From Branchiostoma lanceolatum (lineage: Eukaryota > Chordata > Leptocardii > Amphioxiformes > Branchiostomatidae): a stretch of DNA of 64,000 nt. The notes below the pieces were generated by a model. It worked only from the letters and a program-made list of their open reading frames with translations, was not told the DNA's origin and ran no database searches. Where the stretch lies: contig NC_089724.1 of assembly GCF_035083965.1 (NCBI RefSeq), positions 4,202,001 to 4,266,000 of the forward strand, given 5' to 3'. Position 1 is the stretch's first letter, and each line of letters opens with the position of its first letter. Below, piece by piece: positions 45,069 through 56,314 of the stretch. Position numbers and translations under genes: made by a program.

Positions 45069-45284
45069 TTAGGGTGCATCAACACCCCTATTTTGGGTGC
45101 GTCCACACCGCTACTTTGGCAGTGCGCCCACACCGTTACCTGTCGTCCACTGTACATAATGGCCCAACGACGTAACCTTCGGGACCATTACTCAAGTTGT
45201 GTCAACATCTTGAAAGTAGATGTGTGTGGCAATCGTTTAAGGGTGAATTTGTGGAGTGGCACACATAGAAAACGTCGGCAGAAC

Positions 45285-45425
45285 ACGTCTCAAAACATGC
45301 ACAACTAGTTTCGCGAGGGGGGGGTCGGAAAAACAAAACATGCACAACTAGTTTCGCGAGGGGGGGTCGAAAAAACAAAACATGCACAACTAGTTTCGCG
45401 AGGGGGGGGGGTCGAAATCGCTAGC
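45285..45425 (+). repeat. Three-copy 53-bp tandem repeat
   Basis: ACATGCACAACTAGTTTCGC, GAGGGGGGG and AAAAAACAAA-type sequence recur three times from 45293 with a period of about 50-53 bp. Nearly identical copies differ mainly in the length of the G run. Confidence 0.85.
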
Positions 45426-45939
45426 AGTTTTGCCACCCCCTCCGGAGATTATTCTTTTCTTCTTCTCATTCTTCTTAACCTGCCTCCTAGTTAATTTTGT
45501 TTATTAATTTTTTTTTTCATTTGGGGCCAGTTGACATGAAATGCGACATGGAGGAAGGGTGGGCAGCCTTTTTTCCATATTTTATATCTCCCCGCCAATA
45601 CCCAGTATAGGGTATAGGGGAAATATATTGTTCTTGCTGACGTGGTCTTCTTCTTTCTTCTTCTTCTTTCTTCTGCCAGAAAACCAAGTAGATGTAGCAT
45701 GGCAAATCAAGTTAGTGATATATATATATGATAGAGTTCCCGGGTGAATTACTAGTAGTTTGTTTTCGGTTCCATGGGCCAACCCACCTTGGTCAATACA
45801 ATAACGTAGAAATATATCATGGTAGGCTTGCCCTATGGCCGGGTGTATCGGCCCACCGAGGTTGCGGGTAGAATTATACATTTTGAAGACGCATATGCCG
45901 TGTCAAAGGTGAAGTTCCTGAGACATAATGATAATAATA

Positions 45940-46335
45940 TAATAATAGTATTTATTGCATGTTCCTGCCCAGATTGGTTAAATGCACAGATGACCACGCA
46001 TGGTCTATAAGAAACAAAATGCAGCGCAAGAATTGATACAATTCTACATTCTAATATTGTGAGCTAAAAACTAAACAAACGGTGGACTGTTGCTAAACTA
46101 ATGTTGATCACCTAGTATAGTTTCTTCTCTCTTTTTAAATATTTTGAAACATAACTACATCCATTATATGTTCGTTCTTCCATGACACCAGGTACTAGTA
46201 AATGAAAAAATGAAAGTGTCCTGTTTTACATTTCTTGTCTAATCCTATTGTCTTAAACAACAATTGGCGCTCATCATCATACAAGGAACAATCTAGTAAA
46301 AAATGGGATTGATTTTTCAACATGCAAATGGTCAC
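45940..46335 (-). mobile_element. LINE 3' end, minus strand
   Basis: On the minus strand 46245-46335 reads CMLKNQSHFLLDCSLYDD then ERQLLFKTIGLD, a LINE terminal zinc-knuckle region. The 3' end carries AATACTATTATTATATTATT and a TTTATTGCATGTTC motif (plus strand 45952) also found at the end of the 54183-54497 element. Confidence 0.7.
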
Positions 46336-46339
46336 AGAA

Positions 46340-46990
46340 TTCGCACGTTCTACTATTCAGAGGGGTACGGTTATGCCTGCCAGATTCTATGTGTAGGGAA
46401 TGGTCACTTATACAAAACCCGTCTGGGCATTGTTTTGCACATCAAGACAATGGTCGAGACGACAACCGCGACAACTGTTTACAAGCCAGGGGCCTTCACC
46501 TTTGACATTGCGCATGCGTACTCGAATTTATCCTATGACTCCTTGAATCTACGAATGGGCTTATTGGGCCGACATGTAGAACAAACAATAGATTACACAG
46601 TTAACGTTATATAATCATATCTTGTAGATGGATATTGACGAACAAATAATGTGCTCGTTATAACGACTAAAAAGTAATGATTAACGGTATGTTCAGTGCG
46701 AACACTTGTGTACGTAATACTATATACATGTTAAGTATAGTACTGATTGTCAATAAGGGATAACGATATGAGATGGCATGTTCTGTCTATATCATAGTAA
46801 CGTTACGATAGTTACTAGGATAACTGACACTCTGCTGTTGACGTTATTTGATTCCCTATAGCTAGATATAGGTATAATAATTTACATAAACACGATGCTG
46901 TAGGGCTGTTGTGAATTAGGATTTTACCATGGTCAATACTGACCGACGGAGGCCATATATATATATATATTGGAGTAAAGGTCCTTACTT
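46340..46990. other. Gene-free stretch
   Basis: A plus-strand frame to 46614 (starting in the LINE relic) was not recognised and has no gene signals. Otherwise AT-rich with a short TA run at 46955-46968. Confidence 0.4.
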
Positions 46991-46995
46991 AGGTT

Positions 46996-47138
46996 GTTAG
47001 GTTACTATCCAAGCAGAGGTTCGGTTCCGGCTGTTTTTTGACGAGTAGTTTTTTTCGGCCGGGCTCTCTATATATTTTGTCCCGTTTTCTCTATGCCGAC
47101 CTGCTAAACCTCTGCCAGCTTGGAGAGTAGTTAGGTTA
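46996..47138. mobile_element. MITE, TACTCTCCAAGCAGAGG family, with 8-bp target duplication
   Basis: Left end ACTATCCAAGCAGAGGTTCG, right end CCTCTGCCAGCTTGGAGAGT. The flanks are GTTAGGTT on both sides (8 bp). The interior shares CCCGTTTTCT and CCGGGCTCTC-type sequence with the other copies. Confidence 0.8.
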
Positions 47139-47139
47139 T

Positions 47140-47940
47140 ATTCATTTATTCATAGTTTAACGTTAGATAGCGATACATAACAGGTTGTTAGTTGTGAACA
47201 GGAGAGAAAGATAATGAGAGAGAGAGAGAGAGAGAGAGATAGAGAAAGAGACTAGAGAGTGCGTTGATGCAATATATAGTTAGGCATTGTTGATTGATTG
47301 GTGGAGGTATCATAGACAGAGCTATGGATGCGTGTAGATTAAGACGCATGATTACGCGCAGGATGAAAACCACATTCAGTGAGCTGGTAGTGGTACGTGA
47401 TATTTTAGATTGATGTAACGTTGATCAGTTAAATGCTATCAATTAAAGTTTAACGTCTTTAACCGAATCTTACCTCGTGTAATTCTTCTTGTGTCAAATT
47501 ATCAATGTTGTTATGGGTCTTAGTTGATGAAACACTCAAATGAGCTCAATAATATATTCATTTATTTCATGTTGAAGACATCTGGGTAGCCCCTACAACA
47601 AGACCGCTGATTTTTAACCCTTACGCTGCCAGTTTTTTTAGCCAAGTAAAATTTAAAAATGTTTGACACCTGATTTCGCTCACGAAACCTGCGAAACAGC
47701 CCGCGGCCCCATCTCCCCTAGCTTCCGGCGCTACACGCACCCAAAGCTATTTTCTTCTGGGAATACCCTATCCCGGTTATAACCGGATGCAGCACACAGG
47801 GCATGTTTCTGTATCCCTGTTTAAACCAGGTCTGGCAGCTTAAGGGTTTTAAGAGGCCCAAGAGAAACATAGAAAAACTGGTACATAAATTACAAAACAG
47901 AAATCGAACGTGTATACAGAACATAATAATGAAATCATGG
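47140..47940. other. Gene-free stretch with an AG microsatellite
   Basis: GAGAGAGAGA run at about 47215-47240. No gene recognised. Confidence 0.45.
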
Positions 47941-47942
47941 TA

Positions 47943-48130
47943 AGGCCATGTTGATTTGATCATATGGACATCCGCGCGCGAATCAATTTCCGTCCGTTTC
48001 CAAAAATAGATAAAAAGGTTTTGACTATACTGTAAATCGCAAAAGCAGCTGCAAAATGATTGAATACATGCCGTAAATTAGAAAAAAATATTCCAAAACG
48101 ATACTAATGTCGTAGAATGCCAAATTCAGT
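47943..48130 (+). repeat. Dispersed repeat, GGCCATGTTGATT family
   Basis: Collinear with 14470-14650 (GGCCATGTTGATT, ACATCCGCGCGCG, ATACTGTAAATCG, ACATGCCGTAAAT). The copies are clearly diverged. Confidence 0.65.
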
Positions 48131-48619
48131 TCCAAAGTAAAAAAAATGAGATTCTCGTTTGCTCAGGGGTGAAATCGCTTGCTAACCACGGATCCGCGAT
48201 TTTTTTTGGAGCCACTAAGCGGTCACTACGGAGGCTAAAAACTAGATGTGAAGAAATAGAAATAAAGAATCTATTGTTCTCCATACCATACTCTGTGTGT
48301 AAGTCATTTGTTTAAAATCTTCCTGACCACGTAGATTTTATGATTAACTAAGGCAAATTTTTTTTTTGCTAAACTTTTTTTTTGCAAGCTCGCAACAGTT
48401 ATGGGGTTGAACCGTCCTAGGGCGAACTAATGTCTAAAGCAAGGTGACCTTTCTCCTACCTGGCAAACAATATATCCGGTTTTAACTCCGCGGCGCAATG
48501 GCTTGCTGTCCAAAAGCTACAAAATGCATGTACAGAACCAGTAGCTAAGTGCCGGCTGTGGAGCTTGAGCTTACACCTATGGTAGTGGGACGGGCTCGGA
48601 ACTGGCACCCTCGAGCTCT

Positions 48620-48950
48620 TCTCCCAAGGACTAAAAAAACATTCTCACGGCGGGCCTGAGATAACAGGTACATCAATGTATTGTAGATGACGCCACACAG
48701 CAGCGACTTCATGCTAAAGCATTAATGCATTAAAGTATATCCAGTTTGTGACCTACCATATTTGACAGTGGTACATTTGTACAAATTGTAACAGCTGATC
48801 AAAGCTTTCAACAGAACAGACTGAAAGAATATTCCACGTAGAAAATGGGAGGTCTGAAGTGGTCCATATTGTTAATCTGTTTCTTATAAACAATCGAGAG
48901 TTGCAAGTGAACGCATCTTAATTAAACTACAGTTTCATTCTCAAGGGTCT
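48620..48950 (+). repeat. Orphan copy of the P450 5' flank
   Basis: Collinear with 39300-39660, the 300 or so bases just upstream of the P450 gene, but no P450 exon follows. The first 55 bp (CTCTTCTCCCAAGGACTAAA) are inverted relative to 39318-39360. Confidence 0.75.
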
Positions 48951-48954
48951 CACT

Positions 48955-49140
48955 AATTACCGAAAACAACTGAAAACTGTAACCGAAAACAGCCTGAACC
49001 AATGCGAAACAAACCGAAAACAACTAATCGCAAACAGAAAACAGGCGAAAACAAGGTTACCGAAAACGGTTAATTTCACAAAATACCGCATAACAAAACA
49101 AGAGTGGTTATTTAAAAATTATGCCTTGGCTTGTCTATAG
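48955..49140 (+). repeat. CGAAAAC-word cluster
   Basis: CCGAAAAC or close variants (GCGAAAC, GCAAAC) recur about ten times in 130 bp between the two duplicated P450-flank blocks, and not in the 37735-39860 copy. Low-complexity expansion; significance unknown. Confidence 0.6.
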
Positions 49141-49509
49141 AGTAGAAGTGCATGACTTACAGATGAGGTCCTTGTGGGCATGAAATATATCACATAATTT
49201 TCTTTTCCCGAAGAACACATGTTGATCATAGTATGTATTGTCGAATGTAATCAAAGAAGTCTATTGTATCATGCACTAGAACAGACTAGACCGTCAACAA
49301 GTTTTTCAGACATCATGGAATAAATCAACCGTGTTTTAGGTTATTTCCCTTTTTTTAAAAAAAAAAACACTTGTTTTCGCTTTGTAAATTAGTTATTTTA
49401 GGTTGTTGTTTTTTGGCTTGTTAGTTTTAGCTCTAGGCTAAGTACATCTGCTCGTTAATTTCCTCAAGAATCACAAAACACACGATTCCAAGCAATTGTC
49501 ATTATAACT

Positions 49510-50600
49510 ACATATAGTATACTAAAGTGCTAAGCTGCAACCTAACCTTGTGGGACACCAATGGATGTTTTTGTTTCACATACATGTACCTAATTAAAAA
49601 CTGTCATCCATCTATAATCTATGTCTGATTTCTCCCCCAACATCATTATTTTTTCTATATCTCACTCTCACACTCACTCGCACACACACACACTCACTCA
49701 TTCACTCACTCACTCTCACACACTCGCTCACACACACACTTACACACCCACTCACTCACTCACTCACTCTCACTCTCACTCACCCACTCACACTCACTCA
49801 CTCTCCTATCCTGAAATGTTAAAGCAACCGCACTATCAACCAAAAGTAACAAAAACGAGGTTGTAACTTCACCTTGGGAAGAGTTTTTTAATACATGGTA
49901 TATGCACTGTTTATGATGTAATAATGACAATGTACATACTACCTAGTAGTATTTTACATACTTAACAATTAGACACATATATAGATATCACCTGCTGGCG
50001 TACACAAGTAACAAAATAGGTACAATAACTCAGTACTTGATGCACAATGTGCAGATATTTGTTTTGTATTGATCTAGTTTTCTTGAAATATGATATATAA
50101 TACTCATATTCATTGGTATAATATACTGCAGTAATACATAGTTACTGTTCATAATCTTTAAAAAATTAGAAATGGGGAGTGTGAGTGAAGTCTTAAAAGT
50201 GAAATTTGCATCTAATTTGTATATCTGAATAAATACATGCCGAAAAAAATGTCAAGGAGTTGAGAGTCCAGGATGACCATGACCATGCCTGATGTTAAAG
50301 TGGGCATGGTTCCTGGGCGGGGGGGAAGGGGGCAAAGGGGGGTATAATTTGTATTTTTGTAATGTATTTGGAAAAATTGTTATCAATAAGAAAGATGATA
50401 AAACATTGCCACAAGGATGGGAGTCCAGGATGACCATGCCTGATGCTAAAGTGAGGAGACCCGGCCCACAAGCAGACTGGACTTAAGTCCGACTGCTGGG
50501 GTCTCCCCAGCATGGGTCCTGGATAGGAGGGACGGGGTATAATTTGTATTGTCATATATTTGAAAAAAATTGTTATAGATAAGAAAAATAGGGCGGGACC
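49510..50600 (+). repeat. Second copy of the ACTC block and its 3' flank
   Basis: Starts GTGCTAAGCTGCAACC as at 37745, then a short CTCACTCACTC tract (49660-49805), then the sequence matching 38400-39260. Inside it 50265-50410 and 50418-50590 are themselves a local tandem duplication (TCCAGGATGACCATGCCTGA). Confidence 0.75.
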
Positions 50601-51005
50601 TGGGGGCTACAGGAGAAAAAATAGTTCATGTTGACTTTCAAAGTAGATCACCAATAACAATCTGTCCTCTGGTATTTATCGAGCTTTATGTTTGCATAAA
50701 CCTCCTGTAACATAACATCCTGCCTTATCATCTGAAATAGTCATATTCATGACAAGAAAATATTCATGGTGCATTGAACCATTGAAAAAAGTGCAGAAGT
50801 TGTCATCAAAAGACATCAGACTTGTCTAGTTCAGAACGATAACATTAGGTTATGGTTTAATACAATGATCTATCTATATCTAACTTTTGTAGAGAAGTTT
50901 TGGTAATAAAGTGATGAAACAAATATCTTATGGTGCCTGCCAAGATGTTGATAGGAAGTACTGTACTAAAAGAGAAGTTACTAGTGATGAAACAGAGATT
51001 CTTAC

Positions 51006-51087
51006 CGGCTAAGATGTTCACTGGCTGTGCCCCCATCAGGCCCCTCATGGCCCCCTTACCCAGGGTTCCGAACATTAGGATGGAATC
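51006..51087 (-). CDS. Orphan exon-like segment
   Basis: Minus strand, 82 nt: acceptor TTTCTTCAACAG at the right and donor GCCG|GTAAGAA at the left, frame open in between, reading DSILMFGTLGKGAM then RGLMGAQPVNILAG. Splice signals and coding bias look genuine. No partner exon with matching phase was found, so it may be a relic or one exon of a gene not otherwise seen. Family not recognised. Confidence 0.35.
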
Positions 51088-51814
51088 CTGTTGAAGAAAG
51101 GAACAAATATTAAACACTAAGTCTTAGTCAAAACATCAATGAACAGTAGTAACTGTTTGTATGAAATAGCCATCAACCGTCTTATGCAGAAATCAGCAAG
51201 GTTTCATCTCTTCTTTTAGCAACAATCGTACACCTACGATACTGCAGAAAACTTTCATGGGGATGGCATTAAAAATTCTAGAATCATTCAAACGTAAGTT
51301 GTCAGTGCCATGTCGAAGCCCCCGCTATCTAGGCGTCGCCAAAAACAACATCACATGCTTACTTGTGCTTTTACCGTGAATGGAGAATAATGTTAAAGTA
51401 TATGCATCATGGTAACTTGCGGCGATTTTGGAAAAAAAAAACTTACAATTCTATTTCATGGCGTAGCGAAGTTTTAACCTTAGCGCCGCCCCCCTCCCCC
51501 TCCAGTACTTCAACAATGCAGCCCTTCAATCGGGTTGTCTGCCGATTGTAGATGTGTAAACTGTGCAGTTACTTAATTACTGGCCTCCCCAGTGTTTCTA
51601 TGCTCTCCGTTTTACTGTCCCAAGAAGGTACTTCTTTTTAGATTACTCTAGTAGAAAATGTCTAACGTTACATCAGTGATCAGTAAAAGAAAGCCCTCCC
51701 CAATGCCGCCTGTTGAAAAACATGTTAATTTTCAGAATTTTCACTTACGGTTAAATCATGGTAGTTAACAATAGACATGCCTGTGAATGGTTAAAAAATA
51801 TAGTAATATAACAT

Positions 51815-51975
51815 CTGAAAAACTTACAGAAGAAGGTAGGGTGTAGATCAACTGGGGCAAAATAAAACAGGGACCACACTCCGTGGCGTCCAAGCAGCGA
51901 ATGGTGTGCAAGTCGCTTGGATCGTTGCTAAGTGCGCAGGGGGCGAGTCCACTTCGTGTTGTGCGGGGATAAGTA
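51815..51975 (-). CDS. Possible exon, minus strand
   Basis: The frame reads YPRTTRSGLAPCALSND then LHTIRCLDATECGPC, and a donor-like TTCT|GTAAGTT follows near 51825. It would lie upstream of the 51006-51087 segment on the same strand. No domain recognised and no start codon is evident. Confidence 0.22.
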
Positions 51976-52404
51976 TTGTAAAGGGTGAATTTTTTTACCA
52001 CATACCGATCGTTTAGACGTCTTAAAAGACAAATTATGTTGCTTATTTAAAAAGTTTCTTTAGTTCTATGACAAAGTCCTTGCCAAGAATTGTAGTTTGA
52101 TAAACAGATGGATAACCCTACTGCCAATGACGTTCATTCTTTAATTCCCTCGTAGCTGATTTTTATCAAGATCACTTGGGTGATGTCACTTTGCACTTCT
52201 ATGTACATGACTAGGTTATACCAGTCCAAATACGGTTCGGTGTCGAGTAATTTTGCCACCAGGAAGGCGTTTCCTCCTTGGAATTATCGTCTGACTCCAA
52301 GGTCTGACTCTAAGGTTTGTAGAGACCTCTAGCGAGCCATGAACGAAATGCAGCAACGGTTTTTGGGACGGCACACACTTCTTGTCAGACATGCAATAAG
52401 AATA

Positions 52405-52817
52405 CAGGGCTCGAAATATTGGGTGCATGTGCACCCAGTGCACCCAAAATTGGAGCTGTGCACCTAATTTTTTTACTGTGGGTGCACTGTTGCACCTATA
52501 TATTTTTGTAGCCTATAGGGTTAAGGTACTATTGTACACTAGTATACAGAATATTCTTGAAATGTAAGTATAAAAAACAGCATGATAACTTTTTGCTGTA
52601 CTTTATTTAATGTATTATTTGTTTGAAATTTTGAAGTTAGGTATAGAATTACAGATTGAAGTTCTTAAGAAAGGCAGCAGCATTAAACTTTGTAATTATG
52701 TTCTGAAGAACATTCAACTTTATTTTATCTGGTGCACCCAAAATTCTTTCTGTGCACCCAATTTTTTGAGTTGGGTGCACCAGTGCACCTATTCCCAAAG
52801 ATGAATTTCGAGCCCTG
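52405..52817. mobile_element. hAT-like MITE with CAGGGCTCGAAAT ends
   Basis: CAGGGCTCGAAAT at the left returns as ATTTCGAGCCCTG at the right, flanked by GAATA on both sides. Sub-terminal GGGTGCA/TGCACCC words are repeated about ten times in inverted arrangement, as transposase-binding sites often are. No open frame for a transposase. Confidence 0.8.
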
Positions 52818-52949
52818 GAATATATGGAAATAATTAGTTTTTTGGGTTACATTTCTTCCACGTTAGTATCGTGCCCATCACCAACTTCAACTTCAATTAC
52901 CCCCAAATAACCCCGCTAGGGGCAAAGTAGGGGGGGAGGAGGTCCCAGG

Positions 52950-53265
52950 CTAAAGCGGGCAGGCCTCCAGCCTGGCGCGGAAAGACTCAACGGTGGGAGC
53001 CGTAGCAACCGCGCCAGGCAGGGCGTTCCACTCGGGGATGGTGCGGGGGAAGAATGAATGTTTGTAAGAGTCTGTCCGGGCGTAAAGTGGTTGAAATTTG
53101 ATCGTGTGGCTCCCCCGGGTGCGCCCCTGAGCTGGTTTCAGTAGACTATCTGTGTTAATATTGATGTAGTTATTGACTAGCTCATAGAAAAAGGTGAGGC
53201 GGGCGTTCCTCCTCCTTTCAGAGAGAAGGGTCCACTGCAGGTCATTGAGCAGGCAGATGTAGAAA
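52950..53265 (-). mobile_element. CR1/Jockey-type LINE C-terminus with intact frame
   Basis: Minus strand reads CLLNDLQWTLLSERRR, NARLTFFYELVNNYIN, GSHTIKFQPLYARTDSYK, HSFFPRTIPEWNALPG and stops at 52950. These are the 'LW-SL--RR', 'TR--H---F' and 'SFFPR-I--WN-LP' blocks that close CR1-like reverse transcriptases. No internal stop in this 100-codon piece, so it is younger than the other LINE relics here. Confidence 0.85.
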
Positions 53266-53399
53266 GGCTAAATCGTAACCAAAAGCTCCCGGCCGGTTCC
53301 GCAAAGCACTGAGCCCTTTGGTGGCCTGTAGGTACTGTCTTGGTCACATAACGATTTTGCCTCCTGAAGATTTGCTTTGAGATCAGCAATCGTGTAGCT

Positions 53400-53570
53400 A
53401 TATTGATACAGGAAAAGGAAAGGAAAGTGATCTCGAACCAGTTTAGCTCAAATGAACTCAATGAACGGATGAGCTAATCTTCCACTGATCGTGATACAGA
53501 AGACAGACGCTATGTACAGTATTTACAGGTTCATTGTACCGGGAAAATTCTCCTAGCTTTGATGAGCGCG
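53400..53570 (-). mobile_element. SINE family B, 3' part
   Basis: Begins with GGAAAGGAAAGG (the inverse of the TTTCC tail) and has TGAGCTAATCTTCC, ACAGGTTCATTGTACCGGG, the inverse of the 37350-37675 body. The tRNA-like head is missing. Confidence 0.75.
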
Positions 53571-53737
53571 TGTCTGTGTTTGACCACAATAACTCCATAA
53601 TGGTTAGGTGGATTGTCTTGATATTTGGTATGTTTAGGTATGAATATACCCTGTTACTGAAACAGCAAGGAAACTTGCTACCCTAGGTGCCATATATGTA
53701 CTAGGCACTACAGTGGTCTGAACGAATTAAGAATAGC

Positions 53738-54640
53738 CGGTGTAAAAGCCATTTGGCGTTACACATCCGCTATAATGTAACACCCTATTTCCCCAGTAGG
53801 GGGAGAAACATAAAAAATACATTTAGAACATTTCACGAATGAAAATTAAGCCCAGCGTTTGCCCCTGACTTCGTGGTATAAAAGCCATTTGGTGTTACAC
53901 ATCCGCTATAATATAACACCCTATTTCCCCAGTAGGGGGAGAAACATAAAAAATACATTAAGAACATTTCACGAATGCAAATTAAGCCCAATGTTTGCTC
54001 CTGACTTCCTGGTATAAAAGCCATTTGGTGTTACACATCCGCTATAATATAACACTCTTTTTCCCCAGTAGGGGGAGAAACATACAAAATACATTTAGAA
54101 CATTTCACGAATGTAAATTAAGCCCAATGTTTGCTCCTGAATTCGCGGTATAAAAGCCATTTGGTGTTACACATCCGCTATGATTCATTCATGTTTATTG
54201 CATGTTCATGCCCTTCCGGGCTAAATGCATTATAAGTAATACAATTGTGCATTGTAATAACAGAAAAAAAATGAAGAAAACTATTCTATGTTCTATCTAT
54301 ATCTAAAGTTTACACGCTACTTCTCTCTTCTTGAGACATGTGTACACGAATTCACAGAGTTTCTCAATTACAGATTGATTATTCGATGACATCAAGTATG
54401 TGAACAGTTTGTCATTTGTTAAGTTTGTATATCTCTGGTCTAGTTGTATTGCGTTAACCAAAGAGATGCGTAAATCTTTGTACAGTGAGCATTCTAGATA
54501 ATAATATATATAACACCCTATTTCCCCAGTAGGGGGAGAAACATAAAAAATACATTTAGAACATTTCACGAATGCAAAGTAAGCCCTATGTTTGCTCCTG
54601 ACTTCGTAATCACTTGTAATACAATAATCATTCAGCAGTA
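53738..54640 (+). repeat. About 136-bp satellite, four to five copies, split by a LINE
   Basis: TAAAAGCCATTTGGTGTTAC recurs at about 53744, 53880, 54016 and 54152, and CCCCAGTAGGGGGAGAAACA with each copy; a last partial copy resumes at about 54497. CCCCAGTAGGGG is a small palindrome in every unit. The break at 54183-54497 is a LINE insertion. Confidence 0.9.
54183..54497 (-). mobile_element. 5'-truncated LINE tail inserted in the satellite
   Basis: Minus strand reads CSLYKDLRISLVNAIQLD, LTNDKLFTYLMSSNNQSV, IEKLCEFVYTCLKKRE and stops near 54303. The 3' tail GCATGAACATGCAATAAAC matches the LINE at 45940. It separates two halves of one satellite unit. Confidence 0.75.
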
Positions 54641-54644
54641 GTCC

Positions 54645-55555
54645 AAATGAGATATTCGTATAACCCTCAACTGACCTATCGATTAACTCCATTTAACGGC
54701 TTCGTACACAAACCTATTACAATTAACTGCCAGCCGGTGATTTTTCCATCCTGATGAAACTATTAATGGATAGTCCATTTAACGTTACACTTGATATGAA
54801 TCAGAGGCATCCTCCCAACAGACCCGATATATTCGCTTCGTTACCTCCCATAGCGGCCCTGCAATTTCCAGCCTGTGAACTCGCTTCTGGCGACGTCACC
54901 ACCAAAACAGCTTCAGCCAATCAGAGGGTTTGCTAAAGCTCATCTCGAGCACAAGCGCAAAGGACGCTGGGAAGCTACCAATCAATCAGCTTACGTCTTA
55001 CATCGCTTCTTTTGGGTTCAGAACAAGGTAACGACTATTTGTGCCAAATAAGGCGAGGGTTTGCCGAGCATTTCCCGAGCGGGTTTTAGCGTTGATAAAG
55101 GAGGGTGATCAGAGGGGGCCGTATGTGAACCAACGTACAGAACTGCTAACGTTGTGTTCATGATCTCGCTAGCTTATGTCACAAAGGGTGAGCTCAAAAC
55201 CTGTATCTAACTGGAAAATAGAAATGCTGAAATCTTTATTGTAGTGACATTTACTAACACTATTTAGCACATTTGGGTAATAACTACATACTTTGAGCAT
55301 TTTAAAACCACGCAAAAACGTGCCATACAATGATTCTCTTAGTTTCGCGAGCCTGCAAAAACCCTGGCGACAATTTATTGTGAGTTCTTAAATCACAACG
55401 ACGTCGTATTTTTGTATGACGAACGTCGCTATACAATGTGATAGTGTTGTTTGAACTAATCATGTATAGAAATGACTAAATAAACTGACTTTCAAAATCC
55501 GATTTTCGGGCCCTAATATTGCCTGGGTTTCATTGAAAGGATATACATCATTATC
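54645..55555. other. Gene-free stretch
   Basis: No gene or repeat recognised. ATTCATG and CCAATCAGAGG/CCAATCAATCAG (54918, 54980) could be CCAAT boxes, but no exon was found next to them. Confidence 0.35.
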
Positions 55556-55557
55556 AT

Positions 55558-55695
55558 CTCATCATCTTGTCGTGAGAATGTCACGGATGAACATCACCCT
55601 CCTCTCCCAGTCCTCCCTGTCCTCCATTGCTCTCGGTAGTTCTTCTAAAGTGCAGCCTGCATCCTCACACAGCTGCTGTGTGTAGGTTGTACGAG
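55558..55695 (-). mobile_element. RTE-type LINE terminal segment
   Basis: Minus strand reads VGIPRTTYTQQLCEDAG then CTLEELPRAMEDREDWER and RVMFIRDIL. The 'C-LEELP-AMEDR--W' ending is a common terminus of RTE-like LINE proteins. Truncated on its 5' side at about 55695. Confidence 0.8.
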
Positions 55696-55699
55696 GTAT

Positions 55700-56065
55700 G
55701 CCTACACTTGCATGTCCATGTTTTGGATATACGATTGACTATAAAGTCGAGAAGGAATAGATTATAGGTCTTGATTATCGTCCAATTGTCCGGAATGTTG
55801 ACCACACGATTACTGCCGCTAGTACGGAAAATCGGTCGTCCTCGGTCAGACGGTATTGATTTTGGAGACATCAAGCCAGATGACATCCGCCTGGAGCGGA
55901 GTTGCTTAGCTTGCCCCCTGGATGAATGGAAGCAGAGATCACCGGAAAAGGCGTGGGAAGCCAAGATGACAGTATTTTCAGGATCGATCTTTTCTTGCAT
56001 GGTTGAGCAGCATTCTTTACTTCCATGCCGTTACGTATCCATGGGCGTATGGCCATGTTGATTTC
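55700..56065. other. Unassigned open stretch and dispersed-repeat left half
   Basis: Frames on both strands are open here (plus frame 55771-56061), but no family or splice signal was recognised. 56045-56066 (GGCCATGTTGATTT) is the left end of the dispersed repeat continued at 56313. Confidence 0.35.
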
Positions 56066-56067
56066 AC

Positions 56068-56314
56068 TACACGAAATGGTCTCGGATCCTGACGTATCCT
56101 GAAGTATCCTGACGTGATCCGGAACCTAAGATCCGGAAGAATCCGAACGAATTCCACTTACACAACTCAAATATGCAAGTGGTACTTTGAGTCCCAATAT
56201 TTGGATGCCCATTAGCCTGCCGAGAAATATACGGCCCCGGATCCGTTCGGATTCTTCCGGATCTTAGGTTTCGGATCACGCCAGGATACGTCAGGATCCG
56301 AGGCCATTTCGTGT
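56068..56314. mobile_element. About 245-bp foldback MITE nested in the dispersed repeat
   Basis: CACGAAATGGTCTCGGATCC at the left pairs with GGATCCGAGGCCATTTCGTG at the right; GATCCGGAAGAATCCGAACG pairs inside. GTTGATTT precedes and follows the element, an 8-bp target duplication taken from the host repeat GGCCATGTTGATTTGATTA. Confidence 0.8.

Noticed and set aside
46303..46614. 103-residue plus-strand frame
   Set aside because: It starts inside the antisense LINE relic and has no recognised domain.
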